The notes beneath the pieces were generated by a model, which saw only the letters and a list, made by a program, of their open reading frames with translations, searched no databases and was not told where the DNA came from. Below are positions 52,574 to 62,206 of a DNA stretch of 64,000 bases, piece by piece. Position numbers and translations under genes: made by a program. The DNA lies in assembly GCF_004197395.1 (NCBI RefSeq), contig NZ_SELS01000027.1, forward strand, positions 42,888-106,887, written 5' to 3'. The DNA comes from Paraburkholderia sp. UYCP14C. Its GTDB lineage: Bacteria > Pseudomonadota > Gammaproteobacteria > Burkholderiales > Burkholderiaceae. The stretch's first letter is position 1. Every line of letters starts with the position of its first letter.

Positions 52574-53617
52574 ATGGCGACGATCAAGGATGTAGCGGCC
52601 GTGGCGGGTGTGTCGTTCACGACGGTATCGCACGTCGTAAACAACTCGCGGCCGGTGTCGGCCGATGTGCGTGCGAAAGTCGAGCACGCGATCCGTCAAC
52701 TGCACTATGTGCCGTCGGCGGTCGCGCGTTCGCTGAAGGCGCGCGCGACCGCGACGATCGGACTGGTGGTGCCGAACAGCACCAACCCGTATTTCGCGGA
52801 GCTCGCGCGCGGCATCGAGGACGGCTGCGCGCGCAACGGCTACTGCGTGTTCTTCTGCAACTCCGACGATGACCCCGCGAAGCAGCGCAACTATCTGCGC
52901 GTGCTGCAGGAAAAGCGCATCGACGGGCTGATCGTCGCGTCCGCCGGCGACGACGCCGTGCTCGCGCAGACCCTCGCCGACTCGCGCGAGCCGCTCGTCG
53001 TGGTGGACCGCAACATCGAAGGAATCAACGCTGACCTCGTGCAGATCGATCACGAGAAGGGCGCGTATCTGGCCACCCGGCATCTGCTCGAGCTCGGGCA
53101 TGTGCGGATCGGCTGCATCACGGGGCCGGTGCAGACCGCGGTCAGCGCAATGCGCGTGCACGGTTTCATTCGCGCGATGGCCGAGCGCGGCATCGAAATT
53201 GCCGCCGATGCGATCGTCGAAAGCGATTTTTCGGGGACGGGCGGACACCGCGCGGCCGCGCAGCTGTTCGACACGGTCAGGCCGTCGGCGATTTTCGCGG
53301 GCAACGACATGATGGGCATCGGCGCATTGCGCGCGGCGGCGGAGCGCAATATCAGCGTGCCGCGCGATTGCTCGATCATCGGTTTCGACGATATCGAGCT
53401 GGGCCGCTTCACGTTCCCGTCGCTGTCGACGGTCGGGCAGTCGGTGCGCGCGCTCGGCGACACGGCCGCGCAGACGCTGATCGACCGGATCGCCGAGGCG
53501 TCGTCGAACAGCACCGCGCGGGCGCCGGGCCGCCGGCGCGTGGTGTCGCCGCGGCTGATCGTGCGCGAGTCCACCGCGACATGGGCGGGCGAAGGACGGC
53601 GGGATCTGGCGGCTTGA
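52574..53617 (+). CDS. rbsR: RbsR-like LacI family repressor
   Basis: A 347-residue regulator. The HTH is at residues 1-25 (MATIKDVAAVAGVSFTTVSH), followed by the hinge and a sugar-binding domain with GLVVPNSTNPYFAELARGIE and FAGNDMMGIGALRAAAERNI. The start MATIKDVA at 52574 is the standard LacI start. It lies inside the rbs operon; with the palindrome upstream of rbsB this indicates autoregulation and induction by the sugar. Confidence 0.88.
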   Translation: MATIKDVAAVAGVSFTTVSHVVNNSRPVSADVRAKVEHAIRQLHYVPSAVARSLKARATATIGLVVPNSTNPYFAELARGIEDGCARNGYCVFFCNSDDDPAKQRNYLRVLQEKRIDGLIVASAGDDAVLAQTLADSREPLVVVDRNIEGINADLVQIDHEKGAYLATRHLLELGHVRIGCITGPVQTAVSAMRVHGFIRAMAERGIEIAADAIVESDFSGTGGHRAAAQLFDTVRPSAIFAGNDMMGIGALRAAAERNISVPRDCSIIGFDDIELGRFTFPSLSTVGQSVRALGDTAAQTLIDRIAEASSNSTARAPGRRRVVSPRLIVRESTATWAGEGRRDLAA

Positions 53618-53703
53618 TGCGCCGCACGAAGGACGCATGACGGGTACTTGAAGGGCGCGTGTGCAATCGCAACGCGACCCGTCGCGCAACGGAGGACACT
53701 CAA

Positions 53704-54633
53704 GTGGCAAGCAACCAAACGCGCGCGCGCGTCACGGTGGTCGGCAGCCTGAACATGGACCTCGTCGTGCGCTCGCCACGCCTGCCGCAGCCGGGCGAGA
53801 CGCTGGCCGGCCGCAGCTTCGCACAGGTCGCGGGAGGCAAAGGCGGTAACCAGGCGGTCGCGGCCGCGCGGCTCGGCGCGCAGGTGTCGATGCTCGGCTG
53901 CGTCGGCGCCGATGCGAACGGCGTGCAGCTGCGCGCGGGCCTCGAAGCGGAGCGCATCGACTGCGCGGCGCTCGAAACCGGCAGCGAGCCGAGCGGCGTC
54001 GCGCTGATCGTCGTCGACGATGCGAGCCAGAACACCATTGTGATCGTCGCGGGCAGCAACGGCGAGGTCACGCCGGCCACCATCGCGCGACACGAAACGA
54101 CGCTCGCCGCCGCCGACGTCGTGATCTGCCAGCTCGAAACCCCGCCCGAATCGGTGCGCGCGGCGCTGGCCGCGGCGCGGCGGCTCGGCAAGACCGTGAT
54201 TCTGAACCCGGCGCCCGCCATCGGCCCGTTGCCGGCCGACTGGCTGCCGCTGATCGACTACCTGATTCCGAACGAACTCGAAGCCGCCGCGCTGAGCGGT
54301 CTCGCCGTCGACTCGCCCGAGGACGCCGCGCGGGCTGCTGCCGCGTTGCGTGCGGCCGGCGCGCGCAACGTGCTGATCACGCTGGGGCCACGCGGCGTGC
54401 ATGCGGCGCTCGAAGGCGCCGCCGCGACGCTGTACGAAGCGCCGCGGGTCGAGGCGGTCGACACGACGGCAGCCGGCGACACCTTCATCGGCGGCTTCGC
54501 GGCGCAGCTCGCGCAGGGTGCGAGCGTCGAAGCGGCGATCCGCTTCGCGCAACGCGCCGCCGCGCTATCGGTGACGCGCGCTGGCGCCCAGCCGTCGATT
54601 CCGACGCGCGCCGAAGTCGACGCAATGGGCTGA
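53704..54633 (+). CDS. rbsK: Ribokinase
   Basis: A 309-residue PfkB-family kinase. VVGSLNMDLVVRSPRLPQPG and GGKGGNQAVAAARLGAQVSM are the ribokinase N-terminal blocks, and VDTTAAGDTFIGGFAAQLAQ holds the catalytic Asp region (AAGD). It makes ribose 5-phosphate from ribose and ATP. The start is GTG 53704 with GGAGG 8 bases before. It ends the rbs operon; no rbsD is present. Confidence 0.9.
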   Translation: MASNQTRARVTVVGSLNMDLVVRSPRLPQPGETLAGRSFAQVAGGKGGNQAVAAARLGAQVSMLGCVGADANGVQLRAGLEAERIDCAALETGSEPSGVALIVVDDASQNTIVIVAGSNGEVTPATIARHETTLAAADVVICQLETPPESVRAALAAARRLGKTVILNPAPAIGPLPADWLPLIDYLIPNELEAAALSGLAVDSPEDAARAAAALRAAGARNVLITLGPRGVHAALEGAAATLYEAPRVEAVDTTAAGDTFIGGFAAQLAQGASVEAAIRFAQRAAALSVTRAGAQPSIPTRAEVDAMG

Positions 54634-54987
54634 TGCGGTCGCGGCGTGAGCCCGCCCGCAAGCTGCCCGATCGATCTGTCCCGCCAACGCCGCGAGCGAC
54701 CCGGAACGCTCGCGCCATCAACCGAATCCCGCCGCCAAAACGTCGAAAGTCATGCTTCGACGACTGCCGCCGGGTCGCGCCAACCCGCCGCGACCACGTC
54801 CGCCTCCCGCCAATTTGCTTTCAACGTCTTACAACGTCTTTGTTCATACCTTTTAAATGCTTCAAGTCTCCATGAGTGCTGCCGTAAACGGTAATTAGAG
54901 CGCTGATTCGAAAAGCGCCGGACCCAACACACGCCGCCCAACGCTGCGAAGGCAGCCTCTCATTTAGTACAGCCCACAGGACCCAGC
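54634..54987. other. Intergenic region upstream of the chemoreceptor gene
   Basis: 354 bases with no gene. AT-rich DNA at 54820-54900 (CTTTTAAATGCTTC and further on GTAAACGGTAATTAGAG) is the likely promoter. I looked for a flagellar sigma-28 promoter (TAAA-N15-GCCGATAA) and found only weak half-matches. Confidence 0.4.
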
Positions 54988-56772
54988 ATGTTGAATAAAG
55001 GCATCACGATCAAGGCGCGAATCGGGCTCACGATGGCGTTTCTCGCCGCGCTACTGGTGGGGATCGGCGTTTTCGGTCTGGTCGGCATGGGCCACACGAA
55101 CGACGCCTATGAGGACACATTCACCAACGCGATGCCGAGCGCGGTGAATATCGGCAATGCGGAAATCTACTCGGCACGCGAACGTCTCGCGCTCGACCGC
55201 GCCGCGTTCATGGTCGGTACGCCGGAAGCTGCGACCACCATCGAGCGCGCGCGCATGCTGGGCGGCACGTCCGACATGTGGTGGAAGAAATACCTCGATC
55301 TGCCGCGCGACGCGGAAGAAGACCGGCTCGCGCAGGACGTCGCCGCGAAGCGCAACGCGCTGCATCAGCAGCTCGAAGCGTTCGCAACGGCGATCGCCGC
55401 TAACGATCAGGGCAAGCTGGTCGAGGATGCGAAGAACCTGCAGGCCGTCTTCAACGACCTCGTCGGCGCCGACGACGTGCTGCGCAAATTCCAGTTCGAC
55501 TCGGCCAAGCAGGGCTTCGACTCCGCGCAAAGCAGTTTCGCCATGTTCCGCATGGTCAGCATCGGCGCGCTGGTGGTCGGCGTGCTTGCGGCGGCGCTGT
55601 CGTATCTGACGCTGAGCCGCGCGATCGCGCGTCCGCTCGACGAAGCGCTCGGCCACTTCGATGCGATCGCGGCCGGCGATCTGCGTCGTCCGGTGATCGT
55701 GACATCGCGCGACGAAATGGGGCAACTGCTCGAAGGAATCGCCAGAATGCAGCGCAGCCTCACCGAAACGGTGCGCAGCGTGCGCGGCGGCAGCGAGTCG
55801 ATCGCGACCGCGACGCGTGAGATTGCGGCGGGCAACATCGACCTGTCGTCGCGGACCGAGGAGCAGGCGTCCGCGCTGCAGCAAACCGCGTCGAGCATGG
55901 AACAGCTGACCGGCACCGTGCGCCAGAATGCCGACAACGCGCGCCAGGCGAGCGCGCTCGCCGCCAACGCGTCGGAGATCGCCAACAAGGGCAGCGCGGT
56001 GGTCGGCCAGGTGGTCGGCACGATGGGCGACATCAACCAGAGTTCGGCGAAGATCGCCGACATCATCTCGATCATCGAGGGCATCGCCTTCCAGACCAAC
56101 ATCCTCGCATTGAACGCCGCCGTCGAGGCGGCGCGGGCCGGCGAGGAGGGCCGCGGCTTCGCGGTCGTCGCGGGCGAGGTGCGCAGCCTCGCGCAGCGTT
56201 CGTCGGCGGCGGCCAAGGAGATCAAGGAGCTGATCGACACCTCGGTCGAGCGCGTGCAGTCGGGCTCGGCGCTCGTCGACGAGGCCGGCCGCACGATGAC
56301 CGAGATCATCGGCGCGGTGCAGCGCGTGACCGACATCATGGGTGAGATCGCGGCCGCGTCGGAGGAGCAGAGCGGCGGCATCGACCAGGTTGCGCGCGCA
56401 GTGACGCAGATGGACGAGGTCACGCAGCAGAACGCGGCGCTCGTCGAGGAAGCGGCCGCCGCGGCGTCGTCGCTCGAGGAGCAGGCGGCCCGGCTGCGCC
56501 ACGCGGTTGCGGTGTTCCAGGTCGATGACAGCGGCCGTGGCGCTCACGAAGCGGCGTCGGCGCTGGCGGCGCCGAAGCGCGCGGTGTCCGCGAGCCCGGT
56601 CGGTGCGCGTGCGCGCAAGTTCACGCCGGCTACGGCGCAGGCGGCGTCGCCGGCGAAGGCATCGGTCGCGGCCGCGGTCGCGCCGCAGGTAGCGGCCGCG
56701 CCCGCGCCCACGCGCGCGCCGGCCAGGTCCGCGGCGACGGCCGGCAGCGATCAGGATTGGGAGACCTTCTGA
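54988..56772 (+). CDS. Methyl-accepting chemotaxis protein with C-terminal CheR docking motif
   Basis: A 594-residue receptor. Two membrane helices (about 10-32 and 190-210) enclose a four-helix-bundle-like periplasmic domain of about 155 residues, then HAMP (ALSYLTLSRAIARPLDEALG) and a cytoplasmic signalling domain. The hairpin tip is IISIIEGIAFQTNILALNAA followed by VEAARAGEEGRGFAVVAGEV. The C-terminus is a long Ala-rich linker ending SDQDWETF; DWETF matches the xWExF pentapeptide that tethers CheR/CheB. The ligand is unknown. It is a single gene with a terminator downstream. Confidence 0.93.
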   Translation: MLNKGITIKARIGLTMAFLAALLVGIGVFGLVGMGHTNDAYEDTFTNAMPSAVNIGNAEIYSARERLALDRAAFMVGTPEAATTIERARMLGGTSDMWWKKYLDLPRDAEEDRLAQDVAAKRNALHQQLEAFATAIAANDQGKLVEDAKNLQAVFNDLVGADDVLRKFQFDSAKQGFDSAQSSFAMFRMVSIGALVVGVLAAALSYLTLSRAIARPLDEALGHFDAIAAGDLRRPVIVTSRDEMGQLLEGIARMQRSLTETVRSVRGGSESIATATREIAAGNIDLSSRTEEQASALQQTASSMEQLTGTVRQNADNARQASALAANASEIANKGSAVVGQVVGTMGDINQSSAKIADIISIIEGIAFQTNILALNAAVEAARAGEEGRGFAVVAGEVRSLAQRSSAAAKEIKELIDTSVERVQSGSALVDEAGRTMTEIIGAVQRVTDIMGEIAAASEEQSGGIDQVARAVTQMDEVTQQNAALVEEAAAAASSLEEQAARLRHAVAVFQVDDSGRGAHEAASALAAPKRAVSASPVGARARKFTPATAQAASPAKASVAAAVAPQVAAAPAPTRAPARSAATAGSDQDWETF

Positions 56773-56913
56773 GCTGGCTCGGGTTCAGGGGCCCATAGGT
56801 AGTGACGCTGCGGCGCGTCAGAAGATTCGGGACGCGCCGTTCGCTGCAACATCCGTTCCCGTTCGCGCGCTAACCGTCCGGCACACCCGCCGCACCAGCG
56901 ACGAACGCTTCGC

Positions 56914-56951
56914 AAAAAGCCGTGCATGGATCCGCATGCGCGGTTTTTTTT
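56914..56951 (+). terminator. Rho-independent terminator downstream of the chemoreceptor
   Basis: CCGTGCATG (56920-56928) pairs with CATGCGCGG (56935-56943) with one G-U pair and loop GATCCG, preceded by an A run and followed by eight T residues. Confidence 0.9.
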
Positions 56952-57138
56952 CGGTGCGCGCAAGAATTAACGTTTGCGCGCTTCCGCCTTTCACCGGCGC
57001 GAGTCGCGATCCGGTACATTGACGGGCACGGCCCCGATCCGCGTGCGCGGCGCGCGGCTGCCCGCACCTTCAACAGGTGGTTCCCACATATTGCTACATC
57101 CCGTGAACCCTGCCATGCGCCAGCCACAAAGAACCGAC

Positions 57139-57900
57139 ATGACGCGCTACGATCTTGCGCACTGCCTCGTCGAGGCCCGCCGGCAGCACCGGCCGATCGA
57201 CGCGCCCGCACCCGACAGCCTGCCGCCCGATGCGGCGACCGCCTACGCGATCCAGCAGGCGGTGATCACGGCTCTCGGCGAGTCGACAGGCGCCTGGAAG
57301 ATCGGCGCCAAGTCGCCGGGCGGCGCCGCGTCGGGCGCACCGATTCCGGCCTCGCTGGTGATGCCGTCGCCGGCGCGGCTCGCGCAAGACGGTTTCTTTC
57401 GCGTGCTGGTCGAACTCGAGATCGCGTTCCGCTTCGACGTGACGATCGAGCCGCGCGCTCAGGCGTATGCGCGCGACGAGGTGCTGTCGAAGGTCGGCGC
57501 CGTGCTGCCGGCCATCGAGATCGTCGACAGCCGCTTTGCCGAATGGCCGAACGTCGCGCCGCTCGCGCAGCTGGCCGACGCGCAGAACAACGGCGCGCTG
57601 ATCGCCGGCCATCCGGCCGTCTATGCGAGCCTCGCGCGCGGCTTCGACTTCGTGTCGCCGGAACTGGAGCTGAGTTTCAACGGTCGCTCGCTGCTACCGG
57701 AAGTGACCGGCAATCCGGCCGGCGATCCGCGCGAACTGCTCGTCTGGTTCGTCAATCATTGCGCGGCGATGGGCATCACGATCGAGCGCGACTGGACCCT
57801 GACCACCGGCTCATACGTCGGCGCGCACAAGATCGACGAGCCCGGCATCGTGCGTGGTCATATCGACGGACTGGGTGAAGTGGAAATCGAATTGACCTGA
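57139..57900 (+). CDS. 2-keto-4-pentenoate hydratase family protein
   Basis: A 253-residue protein with the MhpD/TesE-like layout: TAYAIQQAVITALGESTGAW followed by KIG, VELEIAFRFDVTI (metal-binding Glu residues), PAIEIVDSRFAEWP and a C-terminal TTGSYVGAHKI. The family hydrates 2-hydroxypentadienoates in aromatic meta-cleavage pathways or decarboxylates oxaloacetate-like acids. No other catabolic genes are near, so the true substrate is open. The ATG at 57139 is chosen; one at 57115 adds eight residues. Confidence 0.82.
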   Translation: MTRYDLAHCLVEARRQHRPIDAPAPDSLPPDAATAYAIQQAVITALGESTGAWKIGAKSPGGAASGAPIPASLVMPSPARLAQDGFFRVLVELEIAFRFDVTIEPRAQAYARDEVLSKVGAVLPAIEIVDSRFAEWPNVAPLAQLADAQNNGALIAGHPAVYASLARGFDFVSPELELSFNGRSLLPEVTGNPAGDPRELLVWFVNHCAAMGITIERDWTLTTGSYVGAHKIDEPGIVRGHIDGLGEVEIELT

Positions 57901-57945
57901 GCGATGTTGCGGCGCTTGTAACCGCAAATTACAACGCTTCATTGC

Positions 57946-57978
57946 AAACGGCTGCCAGTGTGCAGCCGTTTTTATTTT
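57946..57978 (+). terminator. Rho-independent terminator downstream of the hydratase gene
   Basis: AAACGGCTGC (57946-57955) and GCAGCCGTTT (57962-57971) form a perfect 10-bp stem with a 6-base loop, followed by TTATTTT. Confidence 0.95.
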
Positions 57979-58604
57979 GACCAATCTGAAACGGTGGCAG
58001 TCTTTGAATCGTTACCCTGTTCGAATGCGTTTGTTGCAACTTTGCCGCGTCCCTTCCGTATACACCTATGAGAGCGTCGCAAACTGCAGCCGTCATCCAG
58101 TCATACGGATCACGCGCGCAACGGCGGCTTGCCGATGAAGTGAACGCAGCGCTTGCAACAGCTGTGAGCATGAAGGGCGGTGGGGCAGCGAAAACGTCAT
58201 CACGTGCATGCTTTTCGTGACGAAGTGTGCGTGCGCAGACAGCCGCATTTTTGTGAACGGCCGACGTTGCAGGTACGGGATGTGCAAGAGCAACGCGATC
58301 ACGTGGCGCGATGCAGCGTTACGGCGATGTTCGTGCAGGAGCACTGAATAGCGATGCGGTGCTGAAGAAAGCAGCGATACAACGGAGCGGCAGATGATAG
58401 TGATGGGTTGCCGCGTGAGTGAAGAATTGTAGGTGGTCGATTCTTTGTTTCCAAGTGAGGACTGTGGTGTGGCGGTTACGGCGCGATTTTCGCAACGTAG
58501 TCCGTGAAAAAAAATTTAAAAGGGTTTAGGATGAATTCGAGCGATGTCGTTTCCGAATAGCGCGCCGCGCACGACATCGCCCCAGACTTCGGCGAGGAGG
58601 TAGC
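57979..58604. other. Intergenic region upstream of the prkA operon
   Basis: 626 bases with no gene I can support; the small minus-strand frames here lack family features and good ribosome sites. Base composition is lower in GC than its surroundings. AT-rich DNA at 58505-58530 (AAAAAAAATTTAAAAGGG) lies about 80 bases before prkA and may be its promoter region. No sigma-54 -24/-12 element was found by eye. Confidence 0.4.
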
Positions 58605-60527
58605 ATGGATATCTACAGCAGTTTCGCGACCCGCTTCGAGAAAACACGGGAGGACGAACTCTCTCTCGAGGAGTATCTCGCGCTCTGCAAAGACAATCCC
58701 GCCGCGTACGCCACCGCTGGCGAACGCATGTTGACGGCAATCGGAGAACCGGAACAGATCGACACGCGCAACGATCCGCGTTTATCGCGTATCTTCGCGA
58801 ACAAGGTCATCAAGGTATACCCCGCGTTCCGTGAGTTCTACGGAATGGAAGAGGTGATCGAGCAGGTGGTCGCCTACTTCCGGCATTCGGCCCAGGGGCT
58901 CGAAGAAAAGAAGCAGATTCTGTATCTATTAGGACCGGTCGGCGGCGGCAAGTCGTCGATCGCGGAACGTCTGAAACAGCTCATGGAACGCGTGCCTTTC
59001 TATGCGATCAAGGGCTCGCCCGTCAACGAATCGCCGCTCGGTCTGTTCGACTACGAGGAAGACGGTCCGATCCTCGAAGAGCAATATGGCATTCCGCGCC
59101 GCTACCTCAAAAACATCCTGAGTCCGTGGGCGGTCAAACGCCTGCATGAATACAACGGCGACATCCGCAAGTTCCGCGTGGTGCGCCGCTTTCCGTCGAT
59201 CCTTCGGCAGATCGGTATCGCGAAGACCGAACCGGGCGACGAGAACAATCAGGACATTTCGTCGCTGGTCGGCAAGGTGGATATCCGCAAGCTCGAGCAG
59301 TATGCGCAGGACGACGCCGACGCGTACAGCTACTCGGGCGGCCTGTGCCTCGCCAATCAGGGTCTGCTCGAATTCGTCGAAATGTTCAAGGCGCCGATCA
59401 AGGTGTTGCACCCGCTGCTCACCGCGACCCAGGAAGGCAACTTCAAGGGTACGGAAGGCTTCGGCGCGATTCCGTTCGACGGCATCATCCTCGCTCACTC
59501 GAACGAATCGGAGTGGAAGGCATTCCGCAACAACCGCAACAACGAGGCATTGCTCGACCGGATCTTCGTCGTCAAGGTGCCGTACTGCCTGCGCTATAGC
59601 GAAGAGGTCAAGATCTACGAGAAGCTGCTGCGCAACTCGTCGCTGGCCAACGCGGTGTGCGCGCCGGGCACGCTGAAGATGATGGGGCAGCTGTCCGTGC
59701 TCACGCGTCTGCACGAGCCGGAGAACTCGAGCCTGTTCTCGAAGATGCAGGTCTACGACGGCGAGAATCTGAAGGACACCGACCCGAAGGCGAAGTCGTA
59801 CCAGGAGTACCGCGACTTCGCGGGCGTCGACGAAGGCATGACCGGCGTGTCGACCCGCTTCGCGTTCAAGATTCTGTCGCGCGTATTCAACTTCGACTCG
59901 ACCGAGGTCGCGGCCAATCCGGTGCATCTGATGTACGTGCTCGAACAGCAGATCGAACGCGAGCAGTTTCCGCCGGAAACCGAGCAGAAGTATCTGTCCT
60001 TCATCAAGGACGTGCTCGCGTCGCGCTATGCGGAGTTCATCGGCAAGGAGATTCAGACCGCTTATCTGGAGTCGTACTCCGAGTACGGCCAGAACATCTT
60101 CGATCGCTACGTCACGTATGCGGACTTCTGGATCCAGGATCAGGAGTTCCGCGACCACGACACCGGCGAAAGCTTCGACCGTGCCGCGTTGAACGCCGAA
60201 CTGGAGAAGATCGAGAAGCCCGCGGGCATCAGCAATCCCAAGGACTTCCGCAACGAGATCGTGAACTTCGTGCTGCGTGCGCGAGCTGCCAATGCGGGCA
60301 AGAACCCCGCCTGGATCAGCTACGAGAAGCTGCGCGTCGTGATCGAAAAGAAGATGTTCTCGAACACGGAAGAGCTGTTGCCGGTGATCTCGTTCAACGC
60401 GAAGGGCTCGGCCGAAGAGCAGCGCAAGCACGAAGACTTCGTCAATCGCATGGTGGCGAAGGGCTATACGCCGAAGCAGGTGCGCTTGCTGTGCGACTGG
60501 TATCTGCGCGTACGCAAGTCGTCTTGA
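58605..60527 (+). CDS. prkA: PrkA/YeaG family serine protein kinase (AAA+ domain)
   Basis: A 640-residue protein; E. coli YeaG has 644. The AAA+ part has Walker A GPVGGGKS (residues 110-117), and the C-terminal part is the PrkA kinase-like domain. Other family blocks are MDIYSSFATRFEKTREDELS and GIILAHSNESEWKAFRNNRN. YeaG-type proteins are linked to nitrogen starvation and general stress; the molecular target is not established. It heads the prkA-yeaH-spoVR order common in proteobacteria. GGAGG lies just before the ATG. Confidence 0.95.
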   Translation: MDIYSSFATRFEKTREDELSLEEYLALCKDNPAAYATAGERMLTAIGEPEQIDTRNDPRLSRIFANKVIKVYPAFREFYGMEEVIEQVVAYFRHSAQGLEEKKQILYLLGPVGGGKSSIAERLKQLMERVPFYAIKGSPVNESPLGLFDYEEDGPILEEQYGIPRRYLKNILSPWAVKRLHEYNGDIRKFRVVRRFPSILRQIGIAKTEPGDENNQDISSLVGKVDIRKLEQYAQDDADAYSYSGGLCLANQGLLEFVEMFKAPIKVLHPLLTATQEGNFKGTEGFGAIPFDGIILAHSNESEWKAFRNNRNNEALLDRIFVVKVPYCLRYSEEVKIYEKLLRNSSLANAVCAPGTLKMMGQLSVLTRLHEPENSSLFSKMQVYDGENLKDTDPKAKSYQEYRDFAGVDEGMTGVSTRFAFKILSRVFNFDSTEVAANPVHLMYVLEQQIEREQFPPETEQKYLSFIKDVLASRYAEFIGKEIQTAYLESYSEYGQNIFDRYVTYADFWIQDQEFRDHDTGESFDRAALNAELEKIEKPAGISNPKDFRNEIVNFVLRARAANAGKNPAWISYEKLRVVIEKKMFSNTEELLPVISFNAKGSAEEQRKHEDFVNRMVAKGYTPKQVRLLCDWYLRVRKSS

Positions 60528-60553
60528 TGCGCGCATGATACTCATGGTGTGCC

Positions 60554-60578
60554 GCCCGTACGGTTCGACCGTACGGGC
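60554..60578 (+). repeat. Perfect hairpin between prkA and yeaH
   Basis: GCCCGTACGG (60554-60563) pairs with CCGTACGGGC (60569-60578) with loop TTCGA and no U tract. It may mark an RNA-processing or stability site that sets different levels of prkA and yeaH. Confidence 0.7.
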
Positions 60579-60690
60579 AACCGGCGAGGCGCAAGCCGCA
60601 TAGCGTTGCACTGCGCGGCGGGCGTCTCGCGCACCCGAAATATTAGTGCGGCCGCAGCGCGAACGCGGTTGCATGGACGGGAGACCGGGC

Positions 60691-61962
60691 GTGCTTCATC
60701 AAATCATCGACCGCAGGTTGGCAGGCAAGAACAAGAGCATTGCGAACCGGGAGCGCTTTTTGCGCCGCGTCAAAAACTATATTCGTCGCGCCGTTTCGGA
60801 GGCGGTGCGCGATCGCAGCATCAAAGACATCCAGAACACCCAGAGCATCACCATTCCGCGCAAGGACATCGCGGAGCCGTCGTTCCGTCATGGACCGGGC
60901 GGCAAGCGCGAGATGGTGCATCCCGGCAACTCGGACTACATCCGCGGCGACAAGATCCAGCGCCCGCAGGGCGGCGGTGGCGGCGGCGGAGGCAGTCAGG
61001 CCAGCAACGAGGGCGAGGGTCAGGACGACTTCGTGTTCGAGCTGAGCCGCGAAGAGTTCATGCAGTATTTCTTCGACGACCTCGAACTGCCGCGTCTCGT
61101 CAAAACCCATCTGATGGCCGTGCCGACGTGGAAAAGCATCCGCGCGGGCTGGGCCGCGGAAGGCACGCCGAACAACATCGACGTGGTGCGCTCGCTGCGC
61201 AGCGCGCTCGGCCGGCGCATCGCGCTCGGCGCGCCGCTCGTCAACCAGCTGCACGAGATGGAGCGGCAGCTCGAAGAAATGAAGGCCGATCCCGCCGATC
61301 GACGCGAAGAGATCAAGCTGCTCGAAGACGACATCCATCATCTGAAAGGCCGCATCTGGCGGATTCCGTTCATCGATCCGTTCGATCTGCGCTACGTGAA
61401 TCGCGTGAAGCAGCCCACGCCGTCGAGCCAGGCGGTGATGTTCTGCCTGATGGACGTGTCCGGTTCGATGGACGAGCAGCGCAAGGATCTCGCGAAGCGC
61501 TTCTTTATCCTGCTGTACCTGTTCCTGAAACGTAACTACGAGAAGATCGAAGTCGTGTTCATTCGCCACCACACGCGCGCCGAGGAAGTCGACGAAGACA
61601 CGTTCTTCCATTCGACCGAAAGCGGCGGCACCGTGGTGTCGAGCGCGCTCGAACTGATGCGCAAGGTGATGGACGAACGCTACTCGCCATCTGAATGGAA
61701 CATTTACGGGGCGCAGGCTTCCGACGGCGACAACTGGACCGACGACTCGCCGAAGTGCCGCAAGATACTCTCGGATGACATCCTGGAGAAGGTGCGGTAT
61801 TTTGCGTATATTCAGGTGACGCCCGAAGAGCAGAATCTGTGGCTCGAATACGCGCAGCTGGCACTATCGCAACCGCACATGGCGATGAAGAAGGTCGAAA
61901 CTGCGGCCGATATTTATCCGGTGTTTCGCGAGCTGTTCGAGAAGCAGGCGGCGACTTCGTGA
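60691..61962 (+). CDS. yeaH: YeaH/YhbH family protein (vWA-like)
   Basis: A 423-residue protein; E. coli YeaH has 427. VLHQIIDRRLAGKNKSIANR lines up with the family start, so the GTG at 60691 is chosen; GGGAG precedes it by 7 bases. It has IQRPQGGGGGGGGSQ (a Gly tract also found in the E. coli protein) and the vWA-type metal site FCLMDVSGSMDEQRKDLAKR (DxSxS) in the C-terminal half. It works together with PrkA in stress adaptation by an unknown mechanism. Confidence 0.92.
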   Translation: MLHQIIDRRLAGKNKSIANRERFLRRVKNYIRRAVSEAVRDRSIKDIQNTQSITIPRKDIAEPSFRHGPGGKREMVHPGNSDYIRGDKIQRPQGGGGGGGGSQASNEGEGQDDFVFELSREEFMQYFFDDLELPRLVKTHLMAVPTWKSIRAGWAAEGTPNNIDVVRSLRSALGRRIALGAPLVNQLHEMERQLEEMKADPADRREEIKLLEDDIHHLKGRIWRIPFIDPFDLRYVNRVKQPTPSSQAVMFCLMDVSGSMDEQRKDLAKRFFILLYLFLKRNYEKIEVVFIRHHTRAEEVDEDTFFHSTESGGTVVSSALELMRKVMDERYSPSEWNIYGAQASDGDNWTDDSPKCRKILSDDILEKVRYFAYIQVTPEEQNLWLEYAQLALSQPHMAMKKVETAADIYPVFRELFEKQAATS

Positions 61963-61976
61963 TGGAATGCGGGTGG

Positions 61977-62003
61977 CACCTGAAGCACCTGAAGCACCTG
62001 AAG
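61977..62003 (+). repeat. Three tandem copies of a 9-bp repeat
   Basis: CACCTGAAG is repeated exactly three times at 61977-61985, 61986-61994 and 61995-62003, just after yeaH. Copy number would be expected to vary among strains. Confidence 0.85.
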
Positions 62004-62206
62004 GACGCAGCGGGCGGCGATTCGTGCGACGTGGGGCAACCCATCGTATGAAAGCGCCGCAACGCAACAAAGGCGTGCCGCAGTAACAGTCGGGGCATGC
62101 CGAGGCAGGGAGCGGCCAACACGGGAGCCGCTTGCGCCGGAGCAGTCCGCGATGCTGCAGCACGGGACACACCGGAACGCCCATCGAGGGGCAAAGGGAA
62201 GTCCGT

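Noticed and set aside
57929-58344. Small minus-strand open frames (80 and 83 codons)
   Set aside because: No family features, poor ribosome sites, and composition consistent with intergenic DNA; one also spans the hydratase terminator.
57979-58604. Sigma-54 promoter for prkA
   Set aside because: No GG-N10-GC element in a TGGCAC-N5-TTGC context was found by eye.
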